Positions 36,672 to 46,317 are shown, counted from the first letter of the stretch. The stretch is 64,000 bases of DNA from Methanobacterium_B sp963703015 (GCA_963703015.1 OY969779.1:558001-622000); one strand, 5' to 3'. A program made the numbers and translations. The notes: a model not told the origin generated them from the letters alone.

Positions 36672-37106
36672 ATGGTCAACTTCAGTGTTGAAACTGCAAT
36701 CATAGTAAGTTTTATATTGGGACTTGCACTTCCTGTGATTAATCTTGGAGGAGTAATTTCCATTTTTATCATGGGATTTGCAGCAACTTACCTCACTAAA
36801 ACAGAGGACACAAGTGCAATTGTTGGAGGCATAGCTGCAATTGTTTTTGGAGTGGTTTTTTTCTTCGTCGGATTTTTAACAGGTCCAACACTTCCTTACA
36901 CACTTCCAAGTCCATTGGCCCTGGGCGTTCTCGTTCCATTAACTGGTCTTTTTTACCTTTTATTGGGATTAATTGTGTCAATAGTCATATACGGTGCCAT
37001 TGGATTGTTGGGAGGGTACATTGCATTTAAATTTTTCAAGGAGAAAAAGGAGAAAAAATCCGAATTTGAGCCAAGAAGGCCCCAGAGAACTTTGAAAAGA
37101 TCTTAA
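36672..37106 (+). CDS. Small membrane protein, DUF5518-like
   Basis: GGAGGG (36659-36664) is correctly placed for ATG 36672; an ATG at 36657 sits upstream of it. The length is 144 residues with four transmembrane helices rich in Gly, Ile and Val (IIVSFILGLALPVINLGG, GGIAAIVFGVVFFFVGF, LLLGLIVSIVIYGAIG). The tail is basic (KEKKEKKSEFEPRRPQRT). DUF5518-type proteins are common and multicopy in this order; the function is unknown. Confidence 0.65.
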   Translation: MVNFSVETAIIVSFILGLALPVINLGGVISIFIMGFAATYLTKTEDTSAIVGGIAAIVFGVVFFFVGFLTGPTLPYTLPSPLALGVLVPLTGLFYLLLGLIVSIVIYGAIGLLGGYIAFKFFKEKKEKKSEFEPRRPQRTLKRS

Positions 37107-37198
37107 ATCACCCAATTTTTTTTTAGAAGATTTTATAATTAGAATTCCATGAGAACATTGTTTATTGTAAAATTATTAGATGATACAAGGATTTTGTG

Positions 37199-38398
37199 AT
37201 GAATATGAAAGATGTGATCGTTGTTGGAACAGGCGCAGGCGGTGCCACAGTTGGAAGAGAACTGATAAAAAGGGGCATGAACGTAACATTCATTGAAAGG
37301 GGTCCTAATGATACCACTGGAAATGCGTATAAACATTACGATAATTGTGATGTGGGTGTGGAGCTCTTAAAAACATCATGCGTCGGAGGAACCACGGTTG
37401 TAACAGCAGGAAATGCTGTTAGAACCTGTCAGGAACCATTTAAAAAACTGGGCATCGATCTTGAAGCTGAGTTTAATGAAATTGAAGCAGAAATGGGAGT
37501 TTCACCACTTCCAGATTCACATTTTGGTGATGGTACCAATATTATAATGAAATCTGCAAAGAAATTAGGATTTAACACCCAAAAAATGCCCAAGTTCATT
37601 GATCCCCAACAATGTAAACCCTGCGGAAAATGTGCATTCGGATGTCCAAGGGATGCTAAATGGACAAGCCAAGAGTACATTAATGATTCTTTAAATAACA
37701 AAGCCAAACTAGTGACAGATACCAATGTCACAGATTTAATCATCGAAAATAATGAAATTAAAGGTGTTAAAACCCCTGATAAAGAATTTTACGCAGATCA
37801 GGTTGTACTGGCTGCTGGCGGGATTGAAACACCCAGAATCTTGAGAAGGAGTAATATTGAAGCTGGAAATCACCTCTTTGTAGACAGTTTCATTACTGTG
37901 GGCGGACTATTAAAAAATATTAAGTTCGATGGTGAGGTTACAATGAACTCCCTCATAAGTTTGGATGATGTTATTTTAGCCCCCCATTATTCTGAGATTC
38001 TGGTTAATAATCTGAAATCATTTAATGCCAGAAGTAGTGATATTCTCGGTATGATGGTTAAGATAGGGGATGAACCATCTGGTAAGGTTCGTGAAGATCA
38101 CATCGAAAAGTTCAGCACTTCCAAGGATGTTAGTTTACTTGCAAAGGGTGCTGCTGTTGCAGCAGCCATACTCACAGAAGCAGGAGTTGATCCAAAAACA
38201 TTGACAAGTACCATTGCCAGGGGTGCTCATCCTGGTGGGACTGCAGCAATAGGAGAAGTTGTGGATAAAAACCTTGAAACAGAAGTTTCAGGCTTGTTTG
38301 TTTCAGATGCAAGTGTATTTCCATGGGCTCCAGGTGCACCTCCAGTACTCACAATTGTGGCACTTGCAAAGAGGCTTGGAAATTACATAGGATCTTGA
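37199..38398 (+). CDS. GMC-type FAD-dependent oxidoreductase with an inserted Fe-S cysteine motif
   Basis: The start is ATG 37199 after AAGGA. The length is 399 residues. The N-terminus has the FAD Rossmann motif VVGTGAGGATVGREL and an Asp/Glu-type end of strand 2 (FIERGP). The C-terminal GMC-like part ends in GLFVSDASVFPWAPGAPP. Between them lies CKPCGKCAFGCPRDAKW, a C-x2-C-x2-C-x3-CP pattern fit for a 4Fe-4S cluster. This suggests electron transfer between FAD and a cluster instead of oxygen, as expected in an anaerobe. Substrate is unknown. The gene is followed by a tautomerase gene 124 bases away, which may act on a related metabolite. Confidence 0.82.
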   Translation: MNMKDVIVVGTGAGGATVGRELIKRGMNVTFIERGPNDTTGNAYKHYDNCDVGVELLKTSCVGGTTVVTAGNAVRTCQEPFKKLGIDLEAEFNEIEAEMGVSPLPDSHFGDGTNIIMKSAKKLGFNTQKMPKFIDPQQCKPCGKCAFGCPRDAKWTSQEYINDSLNNKAKLVTDTNVTDLIIENNEIKGVKTPDKEFYADQVVLAAGGIETPRILRRSNIEAGNHLFVDSFITVGGLLKNIKFDGEVTMNSLISLDDVILAPHYSEILVNNLKSFNARSSDILGMMVKIGDEPSGKVREDHIEKFSTSKDVSLLAKGAAVAAAILTEAGVDPKTLTSTIARGAHPGGTAAIGEVVDKNLETEVSGLFVSDASVFPWAPGAPPVLTIVALAKRLGNYIGS

Positions 38399-38522
38399 TT
38401 AAACCCTGTAGATACCATAAAAATTTATAATTTTTAGGATCTAATACCTGCAAAATAAGGTTCCCTCAAAAAAAAATGTTTAGTTAGTTATACAATAAGC
38501 AGCAGTTAGGAGAATAAATACA

Positions 38523-38876
38523 ATGCCAATGGTAAAAATTGAAATTTTAGAAGGTAAAACATCTGACTACAAAAAATCTGTATTAAACGGTGTTAAAAAT
38601 GCAATTAAAGATGCTGTGGTTGTTGATGAAATCAAAATAGTCCAGAGATTATATGAAATTTCAGAAGAAACATGTATCATACCAGCTGACAGAAGTGAAA
38701 ACTTAACAATCATCGAAATAACCCTTTACCCTGGAAGGCCAGAATCAACAAAAAAGAAGCTCTTTGATGAGATAGTAAAGAATCTATCTAAAGAACCTGG
38801 AATTGAAGCTGGAGATGTTATAACAGTACTCCTTGAACCTCCAATGGAAAATTGGTTGTTTAAATACGAGAATTAA
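38523..38876 (+). CDS. Tautomerase-superfamily protein (4-oxalocrotonate tautomerase type)
   Basis: This 117-residue protein starts M-P-M-V-K-I-E, so after Met removal Pro is the N-terminal residue that acts as catalytic base in this superfamily. VKIEILEGKTSDYKKSVLNG and IIEITLYPGRPESTKKKLFD give the two beta-alpha-beta units of a fused-dimer-length protein. The ribosome binding site is AGGAGAA. It may isomerise a keto-enol intermediate; no pathway partners beyond the preceding oxidoreductase are visible. Confidence 0.8.
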   Translation: MPMVKIEILEGKTSDYKKSVLNGVKNAIKDAVVVDEIKIVQRLYEISEETCIIPADRSENLTIIEITLYPGRPESTKKKLFDEIVKNLSKEPGIEAGDVITVLLEPPMENWLFKYEN

Positions 38877-39112
38877 ATAATTGATGATCCTTTTGGATCA
38901 CATCTCATTTTTTAAACCCTGAATCTATAAATATAATATTTAAAGTTGTGTTAACTCAAAAAAGTTTTACCAATCAAAATAGTTGGTGTAAACTCTAAAA
39001 AGTTCCATTCCATAATTTTTTTTGTAAATAAAACAGATTAAAAAGAGTATGGCTCTAAATACCAAACAATATCGATATTTAGGGTTTAAAAACTATCTCA
39101 GTTTAAATATCA

Positions 39113-40723
39113 TTAAAACATAGTAAAATCTATCAGGGTTACTTGGAATTCCTTGAAAGTTCCATCCGAATTAATAACTGGATTAACTTCAATATATGCG
39201 TCAAATTCTTCCCCTTCAGCCCTTAAAAGTTCCATTCGATACTTTTGTTTCTTCCATGTTCTTATTGCTTTATCATTGTAATTTTCAAAAATTAACCTGG
39301 AATCTGATCGAAGGAAGCTTAAAAAGGATGTGTTTATGAGTCCTCCAAGGGATATTCCCAACATTGAAGCACCAGTATCATTTATTTCCTTGATTATGTA
39401 GTCATTCCCTAGGGACAGGTATCCTACAGGTGAGGAGTTGTAGAGATCCAGATATTTTTTTCTAGATTCTAAAATTTCCTTTTTGGATGTTTTGAGTTCT
39501 TCCTTTTGCATTTCCACTTCGATCTGGTGAACCTGCAGATCTTGTAGTAATTCCTTATAATCATTTGGTATTGATTCAATATCGTCAATTCTATTATTCA
39601 ATATTCTTTCTGCGGTTTCACGAAGTTCTCTGGATTTATAGGCCGTGGTTATGGTATCCTTTATACCAGATCTTGTTTCGTAAACAAGTTCCTTGAAAAG
39701 CAGTTTGAATGTTGTTCCACCCATTTTAACGAGTTCTATTTTACCTTCAAGTTGGTTTGTAAGGTTATGAACTAATCTAAATCCTAAAGATGGGCCATTT
39801 TCAAAATCTACTTCATCGGGTATTCCAATTCCATTGTCGCTTATGGTGAGCAGGTAATTATTCTGGTTGTAGTGTTTAAGGCTCACTGCAATTTCGCCAT
39901 TTTTATCTGGAAATGCGTATTTAAGGGAATTTGAAACCAGTTCGTTGATGAGTAGTCCACAAGGAATTGCAGTTTCCATGTTGAATGGGACATTTTCAAT
40001 GTCGAGTTTGAGTCTCACACTAGGTGGGGCTCTGTGTGAACTGAAAAGATCTGTTAAGAGGCTTTTACAGTAGTCTGCAAATTTGATGGTGGAAAGATCA
40101 TAGGATTGATAAAGTCTTTCATGAACCTTTGCCATGGATTTAACCCTGTTTTGACTGTCTTTAAACAGCTGTAAATCAGTTGCATCCTTTACTTGTGTTG
40201 ATTGAAGTGATAACATGCTGCTTATTATCTGCATGTTGTTGTTTACCCTGTGATGAATTTCCCTGAGCAGGGTTTCCTGTTCATTCAACGATCTCTTTAG
40301 TATTTCATTTTTTGCAGTGAGTTCAGTGAGTTTAACACGTTCCTGTTCTGCTTTATGCCTGTTTAAAACTATTTCAACATTGGTTTTAAGTTCGCGTTCT
40401 TCGAATGGTTTTACAATGTATGCGTAGGGTTCTGATAGTTTTGCCCTGTTAAAAATTTCCTCGTTTCTGTATGCTGTGAGGTAGATGACTGGAATTCCAT
40501 ATTGGTTGTTGATCCTGTTGGCTGCTTCAATACCGTCCATATCACCTTCTAACATGATGTCCATGAGTACTAAATCTGCATGGGTTTCCATAGCCTTTTG
40601 AATTGCTTCCTCTCCAGAGGGTACTAAATCTGGTACTTCATATCCCAGATCTTCTAGTAAAAATTTAATATCTTGGCCTATGAGTTCTTCATCTTCAACA
40701 ACCAATATCTTTTCGTTAGTCAT
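39113..40723 (-). CDS. Hybrid sensor: receiver, HisKA_2 histidine kinase, C-terminal PAS
   Basis: This 536-residue soluble protein has a receiver domain (1-120) with phospho-acceptor D55 (LVLMDI) and KPFEEREL. The kinase follows: LLREIHHRVNNNMQ (His157/158), an N-box LLINELVSNSLKYAF, and SDNGIGIP to about 350. It ends in a coiled stretch and a PAS domain (about 415-536: YLDLYNSSPVGYLSLG, GASMLGISLG). A kinase followed by a C-terminal PAS is the reverse of the usual order. It lies 46 bases downstream of another kinase gene of related type, probably co-transcribed, and could receive phosphate from it. There is no DNA-binding output. Confidence 0.9.
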   Translation of the reverse strand: MTNEKILVVEDEELIGQDIKFLLEDLGYEVPDLVPSGEEAIQKAMETHADLVLMDIMLEGDMDGIEAANRINNQYGIPVIYLTAYRNEEIFNRAKLSEPYAYIVKPFEERELKTNVEIVLNRHKAEQERVKLTELTAKNEILKRSLNEQETLLREIHHRVNNNMQIISSMLSLQSTQVKDATDLQLFKDSQNRVKSMAKVHERLYQSYDLSTIKFADYCKSLLTDLFSSHRAPPSVRLKLDIENVPFNMETAIPCGLLINELVSNSLKYAFPDKNGEIAVSLKHYNQNNYLLTISDNGIGIPDEVDFENGPSLGFRLVHNLTNQLEGKIELVKMGGTTFKLLFKELVYETRSGIKDTITTAYKSRELRETAERILNNRIDDIESIPNDYKELLQDLQVHQIEVEMQKEELKTSKKEILESRKKYLDLYNSSPVGYLSLGNDYIIKEINDTGASMLGISLGGLINTSFLSFLRSDSRLIFENYNDKAIRTWKKQKYRMELLRAEGEEFDAYIEVNPVINSDGTFKEFQVTLIDFTMF

Positions 40724-40769
40724 TTTATCCTATTTTTTATAATTTAACCCAAATTTAAGGGTTTTAATC

Positions 40770-42218
40770 CTATGATACTTCGTTAAATACTCTATTTTTA
40801 TATTGTAATTCATTGAATTCTAATTTGAATTTTGTTCCATCTTTTCTGTCTAATTCCAGCTCTGCCTTGAGTTGGTTGGATAGATATTTGATGAGCTGCA
40901 TTCCAAAGGTTTCTGAATTTTCTGGATCAACTGTCACGGGAATTCCAGAACCATCATCAGACACCATGAGTGTGAACAAGTCATTTTCGTTGGAATGAAG
41001 ATCAATTGTAATTGTACCATTTTCACCGGGTTTAAATGCATATTTTAACGAATTTGAAACCAGTTCATCTATTATGAGTCCGCATGGTATTGCTGTTTCA
41101 ATATTTAGATACACTTCTTCCACATCTATATTCATTTCCACCTTGCTGTTGTCAAGTTCATAGAAGTAGAGAAGATCTTCGGCCAGTAACTTAACGTATT
41201 CATCGATCTTGATCTTGGCAAGATCATCGGACTGGTACAGTTTTTCATGTAGAATTGCTATGCTTCTAACCCTGTTTTGTGTTTCTTTGAATATTTCTAT
41301 CGATGCATCATCTTCTATGAATCTTGATTGGAGTCTAAGTAGGCTTGAAATAACCTGTAAATTATTTTTTACTCGGTGGTGAATTTCTGCAAGGAGCATT
41401 TCCTTTTCCTTGAGTGAAGATCTGATTTTTTCCTCAGCCACCTTCTGTTCAGTGATATCCTGTTCTGTGACAACCAGTCTTGGTGCAACACCTGAGTTTT
41501 CATTGATTACCAGACCCTTAGATGAAAGTATCCTTACAGATCCATCTGATTTTAAAATACGGTAGTCATGTGAAAAGCTTTCATGTAATTTAATGGCATT
41601 TTGAATGCTTTTCTCCACCATGGGTCTGTCTTCGGGGTGTATGAGTTCTATGATTGCATTGTATCCATCGCAGAGTTGGGTTGGATCTTTGCCCATGATG
41701 TTGTATAATTCTGCTGAACAACGCATTTTATTCGTGTTTATATCCAGTTCCCAACTGCCTATGTGTCCAATTTTCTGTGCTTCAAGCAGCTGCCTGTGAC
41801 TGTTAATCAATGCTTCTTCAGCCATTTTACGTTTTGAATGTTCAATAACTTCTTCCAATGCTCTGTTTACGGCATGCACAATTTTGGATAGACTGCCCTT
41901 TAAAACATAGTCGGTTGCTCCGCATTTAAGAGCTTCTATTGCAAAATCTTCCCCCATCTTTCCACTCACAAATATGAATGGAACATCTGGAACCAGTTGG
42001 TTTGCAATTTTTAATGCAGACAGTCCATCGAAGTTTGGGAGGGAATGATCCGCAAGGATGATGTCGGGCATAAAATGTTCTAATTCATGTAGGTATTCAT
42101 ATTCCTCTTCCACACGTCGTGAAACAAAATTCATACCACTTCTTTGGAGTTCTCAATCGATTAATTCCGCATCGAATGGTACATCTTCAATTATCAATAT
42201 CTTAATTTGTTCGTCCAT
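40770..42218 (-). pseudogene. Receiver-PAS-histidine kinase gene with in-frame TGA
   Basis: The natural start is ATG 42218, giving MDEQIKILIIEDVPFDAELID. Codon 22 is TGA (42153-42155), after which the same frame continues ELQRSGMNFVSRRVEEEYEY. Related receivers have Arg here, and CGA to TGA is a single transition. The remaining frame codes for the rest of the receiver (MPDIILADHSLPNFDG), a PAS domain, and a HisKA_2 kinase (LLAEIHHRVKNNLQ, IIDELVSNSLKYAF, SDDGSGIP). Reinitiation at ATG 42134 would give 454 residues with a receiver that lacks its acidic pair. The kinase half could therefore still work. Confidence 0.75.
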
Positions 42219-42657
42219 TTTAATCTTCTCTGACGAATTTTCTTCAACATCCATATGTTTTAAAACCAATTTATCAACCTTTTTTTGTATAGCTAAAAAA
42301 AAATATTTAACTAAAGTTGACTTTGATTGAAAACTTAATAGTTATCGATTTTTGTAATCAGTGCCCCTTACCACTTATACTATATAGTAATAAATAGTGA
42401 AATTAGGTTATATAAAGATATTCATTATTTTAATAGATTTCTGAATTAATTGGATATTTTATAACTTGTAGATGAAAAATTATTTTAAAAAACTACTTAT
42501 TTTAAACAAAGGATAAATCCCCAAAGCTAATTTATGAATTAATATCAAAAAATATTGAAATTGGATCATCCAAGTCCAGCCACTTAACAAGCAACTATTT
42601 CATTTGTCACCAATTCAATAGGTTTTTTTAGGTTATACACTCTACAGGAGTTACTGT
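42219..42657. promoter_or_regulatory. Intergenic region with the likely minus-strand kinase promoter
   Basis: This gap of about 440 bases has no gene. On the minus strand TTTATATAA (42408-42416) is a good TATA box. A perfect palindrome ACTATATAGT (42379-42388) lies at the expected start of transcription. A leader of about 170 nt would result. The rest is AT-rich without recognisable structure. Confidence 0.45.
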
Positions 42658-43236
42658 TTAGACCAGTAGTACGTCTCTTTTGTAGGTTTCGTTTATCACA
42701 GTTGCTAATCCTACGTACACTGCAGATAGTCCCGTGAATATTCCTTCGTAACCTGCTACCATTGTCAATGTTGGATTTCCTGTTAGTTCTGCAGCTGTTA
42801 ATAGGAAGAACAATACTGCCAGTGAAATGAATACAACTTGAAGTCCTCTGTTGTGTTTTAACGTTCCTATGAACATTACAAGTGTAAATAATCCCCACAT
42901 AAACAGGTAAGATGCTAGTGCAGTTGGATCTGGTGCTGTTGCAAGCCCTAATTTTGGTAGGAGAAGTATTAATACGAAACTCCACCAGAACAGACCGTAC
43001 GATCCAAACGCCACCATACCAAAGGTATTTCCCTTCTTGTACTCCATCCAGCTAGCCATGATCTGTGCTATTCCACCGTATGCAATTCCCATTGCAAGGA
43101 TCATGCTGTTCATGGGATAAAATCCCGCGTTGTGAATATTTAATAGTACTGTGGTGAGTCCGAATCCTAACAATCCTAAAGGTGCAGGATTTGCTGTTAA
43201 ATCTTTTAGTACTATTTTTTTAACTTCTTCAACCAT
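42658..43236 (-). CDS. satP: Acetate uptake transporter (GPR1/FUN34/SatP family)
   Basis: This 192-residue protein has the family signature NPAPLGLLGFG and six hydrophobic helices. GFYPMNSMILAMGIAYGG and the polar pore-lining segments follow in the usual order. SatP-type channels import acetate or succinate with protons. The gene follows acetyl-CoA synthetase after 60 bases on the same strand, so uptake and activation are coupled. The ribosome binding site is GAGGGATAAAA. An antisense-looking frame at 42584-42985 on the same strand is only a shadow. Confidence 0.92.
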   Translation of the reverse strand: MVEEVKKIVLKDLTANPAPLGLLGFGLTTVLLNIHNAGFYPMNSMILAMGIAYGGIAQIMASWMEYKKGNTFGMVAFGSYGLFWWSFVLILLLPKLGLATAPDPTALASYLFMWGLFTLVMFIGTLKHNRGLQVVFISLAVLFFLLTAAELTGNPTLTMVAGYEGIFTGLSAVYVGLATVINETYKRDVLLV

Positions 43237-43296
43237 TTTTATCCCTCTAAGCCTTTATTTAATATAAATGTTAATTTTGTGTTCTTATTGTTAATT

Positions 43297-45198
43297 TTAT
43301 TCTTCGAGTGTTGATGTGTCCCCAAGATCTTCTCCTGATTCCTTGGCCCTGAGTACTCTGCGCATAATTTTTCCACTCCTGGTTTTTGGCAGTTTTTCCA
43401 CCTGTTCCATTTCACCGATGACTGCCACAGGCCCTAGTTCATATCTCACATGTTTGTTTAGTTCTTCTCTGAGTTTGGTTTTCAGTTGGTAGTCTTCCTT
43501 GAGTATTAGAAATGCCTTGATTACTTGACCCTTGATTGGATCGGATTTTCCTATTACTGCTGCTTCTGCCACAGCTGGATGACTTACAAATGCAGATTCA
43601 ACTTCGGCTGTTCCCACCCTGTGTCCTGCAATTTTTAGTACATCATCTGATCTTCCCTGTATCCAGAAATATCCATCTTCATCCTTTCTTGCCATGTCTC
43701 CTGCCTTGTATACACCTGGAATCTGGTTCCAGTACACCGCTTGAAATCTTTCTTCATCTTCGTAAAGTGTTCTGAACATGGCTGGCCATGGTTTTTTGAT
43801 GACAAGGTAGCCTCCCTTTCCAAGGGGTACCGGGTTTCCATCTTCATCAACCACATCTGCATCTACACCTGGAAATGGTTTGGTTGCTGATCCTGGTTTA
43901 AGATATGCTGATGGTAATGGTGATATTAAGTGCATTCCTGTTTCTGTTTGCCACCATGTGTCCATGATAGGTGCCTTTTCCTTTCCAACGTTTTTGTAAA
44001 ACCACATCCATGCCTCAGGATTTATGGGTTCTCCAACTGTCCCCAATATTCTTAAGGAGGATAGGTTGTAGATATTTGGGTATTTGTTTCCAAATCTCAT
44101 CAAGTGTCTTATTGCTGTTGGTGCGGTGTAAAATTTGGTCACTCCATGCTTTTCGATTATGTTCCACCATGCACCAGGGTCAGGGTAGTCTGGAGCTCCT
44201 TCGTAGACCATGGTTGTTGTTCCAAGGAGTAACGGTCCATATATTACGTAGCTGTGTCCTGTGATCCATCCTATGTCTCCTGTGCACCACCAGAGATCAT
44301 CCTTTTGTATGTCGAAGATATATTTGAGGGTTGTTGCTACACCCACCATGTAACCTCCGGTTGTGTGTAGGACTCCCTTTGGTTTACCTGTGCTTCCTGA
44401 TGTGTATAGTATGAACAATGGATCTTCTGCATCCATCCATTCTGGTTCGCATTCTGCGGGTTCTCCCTCTAAAAATCTGTCGTAGAATATTTCTCTTCCA
44501 CTCAAGTCTGATACATTTATTTCATTTCCTGTGTGTTGCAGGACAATTACTGTTTCGATTGTTGGGCATTGTAGTAGTGCTTCGTCACTTATTTTTTTGA
44601 GGTTTATTATTTTTCCTCTTCTGTATGTTCCATCTGCTGTTATGAGTATTTTAACATTGGCATCATTCATTCTCTCCACAAATGCACCCACACTCAGTCC
44701 TGAGTACACCACACTGTGAACAGCACCTATCTTTGCACATGCCAACATGGATATTAAAAGTTCTGGACACATTGGCAGGTACATGGATACTGTTTCTCCC
44801 TTTTTAACTCCCAGATTTTTAAGGCCATTTGCCATTTTGTTTACTTGTCTGTAGAGTTCGTAGTAGGTGAGTTTTTCTTCGCCACCCCTTTCATTTATGT
44901 ATAAAATGGCCACTTGATTTCTTTTTTCAGTGTATATCCACCTGTCTACTGCATTGTATGTGAGGTTTATCTTCCCATTTACGTACCATTTGTAGAATGG
45001 TTTGTTTGTTTCGTCGAGTACTTTATCCCATTTCTCGAACCATTCCAATTCTTCTGCTTTTTCTTCCCAGTAAGCCTCGAAGTTTTTTCCCTTCTCAATC
45101 TCATTTTCCCAGTTTTTTACGTGGGCCCGTTCCACAGTTTCAACATTGGGTTTGAAAATTCTTTTTTCTTCTAGAAGAACGGTTGTATCACGTTTCAT
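43297..45198 (-). CDS. acsA: Acetyl-CoA synthetase (AMP-forming)
   Basis: The product converts acetate, ATP and CoA to acetyl-CoA, AMP and PPi. I chose ATG 45198 (MKRDTTVLLEEKR), preceded by AAGGTGGGAAAAAA; an in-frame start at 45255 adds 19 unusual residues. The length is 633 residues, normal for Acs. Motifs are YTSGSTGKPKGVLHTTGGY (P-loop), WWQTETGMH, YKAGDMARKDEDGYFWI, GRSDDVLKIAGHRVG and the C-terminal TRSGKIMRR with the catalytic, acetylation-prone Lys. Together with satP it lets the cell assimilate acetate. A palindrome near the TATA box may control it. Confidence 0.95.
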   Translation of the reverse strand: MKRDTTVLLEEKRIFKPNVETVERAHVKNWENEIEKGKNFEAYWEEKAEELEWFEKWDKVLDETNKPFYKWYVNGKINLTYNAVDRWIYTEKRNQVAILYINERGGEEKLTYYELYRQVNKMANGLKNLGVKKGETVSMYLPMCPELLISMLACAKIGAVHSVVYSGLSVGAFVERMNDANVKILITADGTYRRGKIINLKKISDEALLQCPTIETVIVLQHTGNEINVSDLSGREIFYDRFLEGEPAECEPEWMDAEDPLFILYTSGSTGKPKGVLHTTGGYMVGVATTLKYIFDIQKDDLWWCTGDIGWITGHSYVIYGPLLLGTTTMVYEGAPDYPDPGAWWNIIEKHGVTKFYTAPTAIRHLMRFGNKYPNIYNLSSLRILGTVGEPINPEAWMWFYKNVGKEKAPIMDTWWQTETGMHLISPLPSAYLKPGSATKPFPGVDADVVDEDGNPVPLGKGGYLVIKKPWPAMFRTLYEDEERFQAVYWNQIPGVYKAGDMARKDEDGYFWIQGRSDDVLKIAGHRVGTAEVESAFVSHPAVAEAAVIGKSDPIKGQVIKAFLILKEDYQLKTKLREELNKHVRYELGPVAVIGEMEQVEKLPKTRSGKIMRRVLRAKESGEDLGDTSTLEE

Positions 45199-45257
45199 TT
45201 TTTTCCCACCTTTATTCTGCCTGTTACACCCTATGGTATTTTTTTTGATTTTCAAGC

Positions 45258-45284
45258 TATAAATATTTTACTATGATTAATCAT
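45258..45284 (-). promoter_or_regulatory. acsA promoter with upstream palindrome
   Basis: On the minus strand ATTTATAG (45258-45266) is the likely TATA box. A perfect 12-bp palindrome ATGATTAATCAT (45273-45284) lies just upstream, where archaeal activators or repressors bind. Confidence 0.45.
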
Positions 45285-45323
45285 GATAAATTATTTTTTT
45301 AAAAAAAATTAGTTAAATAAAGG

Positions 45324-45419
45324 TTACTTCTGTTTAAATTCTTGAAGAGCTTGGGTGTAACCAGTTTTATAACCACACTTGTACCCTTCAGCATAAATTG
45401 GAGTGCATCCATCTTCCAT
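45324..45419 (-). other. Possible small Cys-containing ORF or remnant
   Basis: ATG 45419 opens 31 codons: MEDGCTPIYAEGYKCGYKTG, ending in YTQALQEFKQK. The frame is open upstream for about 16 more codons (VECKGISAQSDEPKH) but has no start. No ribosome binding site is seen. The composition looks coding. It may be a tiny protein or the end of a gene that has decayed, like its upstream neighbour. Confidence 0.3.
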
Positions 45420-45499
45420 ATGTTTTGGTTCATCTGATTGTGCAGAAATGCCCTTGCATTCAACACCTTAATAAACACCTTAAACAGCCCACAAACCCT

Positions 45500-46317
45500 T
45501 TAAAAATAGGTTTTAATGGTTTTTATTCCTTGTTTGCTGTGCATGAGAACATGATCATGGATTCCATCGATCTTGTAAAGGAAGTTTTCAAATCCATTTT
45601 GTTCGAGTAATTTTTCAATCTCTTCCACTTCAAAGAAGTGAATATCCACTTTTTCAAGATATTCTTGGTGTTCCTTCTCCTTCCAAACACCCTCCTTAAC
45701 ATAGGTCATGACGACCAATGTAGCACTGTCCTTCATAACCCTTTTAATTTCTGTGACTATCTCATCAGTATCACTGAAAAGTTGCATTGCACCTATACAT
45801 GAAACTCCATTAAACTGGTCCTCTGAGAATGGTAGCTTATAAGCATCGGCCCTTGCAAACGTTACATTCTCCAAAATTTCATGTTTAAGTTTCAGTTTTG
45901 CTTGTTTTAGCATTTCAATGGAAAATCCCCGGCCCATACATGATAAGCTTCCCTTGAAATATTTCGGGTGTACATTCCAGTACATTATGTAAGGTCCAGT
46001 ATTAACTTGTTATTGGGGTTAAGTATCTTGTTTAAACCATTTTGAATACCGCTGTTTATTATTGGTATCATCAAATCCTCAGCTGTGTAGATAAACCTCC
46101 AAAAAAATTGTAAATTTTCGATAGGTAGTTTACTGATTCGTGTTCTGGTACTTTGTCAAAATAGGTATCCATTTCCCTAGTGTTACTGTTGTCAATCAAA
46201 AAATTGGGTATGTCATCTATGGTTGGAAGGTGTTTCCATAGTTACACTATAGGATTCACAACGATATTTTAACCTTTGTTTACAGGTTGGACAGGAAAAA
46301 TCGTTGTAGTACATCAT
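45500..46317 (-). pseudogene. Class I SAM methyltransferase with zinc-ribbon N-terminus, decayed
   Basis: Only the last 161 codons (45500-45985) are a continuous frame: GRGFSIEMLKQAKLKLKH, VTFARADAYKLPFSEDQF, AMQLFSDTDEIVTEIKRVMK. Reading upstream in other frames recovers the rest. From 46317: MMYYNDFSCPTCKQRLKYRC (zinc ribbon). Then, shifted: IDDIPNFLIDNSNTREMDTY and PEHESVNYLSKIYNFFGG. Shifted again: EDLMIPIINSGIQNG and KLILDLT, then a TAA stop followed by CTGMYTRNISRE (motif I, DLxCGTG). At least three frameshifts and one in-frame stop separate these pieces, so the gene is dead. The product would have been a small-molecule or RNA methyltransferase. Confidence 0.8.

Noticed and set aside
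42153..42155. TGA in the kinase gene as selenocysteine
   Set aside because: The position corresponds to Arg in receiver domains, not Cys, and no SECIS-like element is apparent.
42584..42985. A 133-codon frame on the minus strand overlapping satP
   Set aside because: It is an out-of-frame shadow of satP: composition is unlike a protein, with many Ser, Arg and Cys and no motif.
45398..45610. A 70-codon plus-strand frame
   Set aside because: It runs antisense to the methyltransferase remnant and has no ribosome binding site or recognisable motif.
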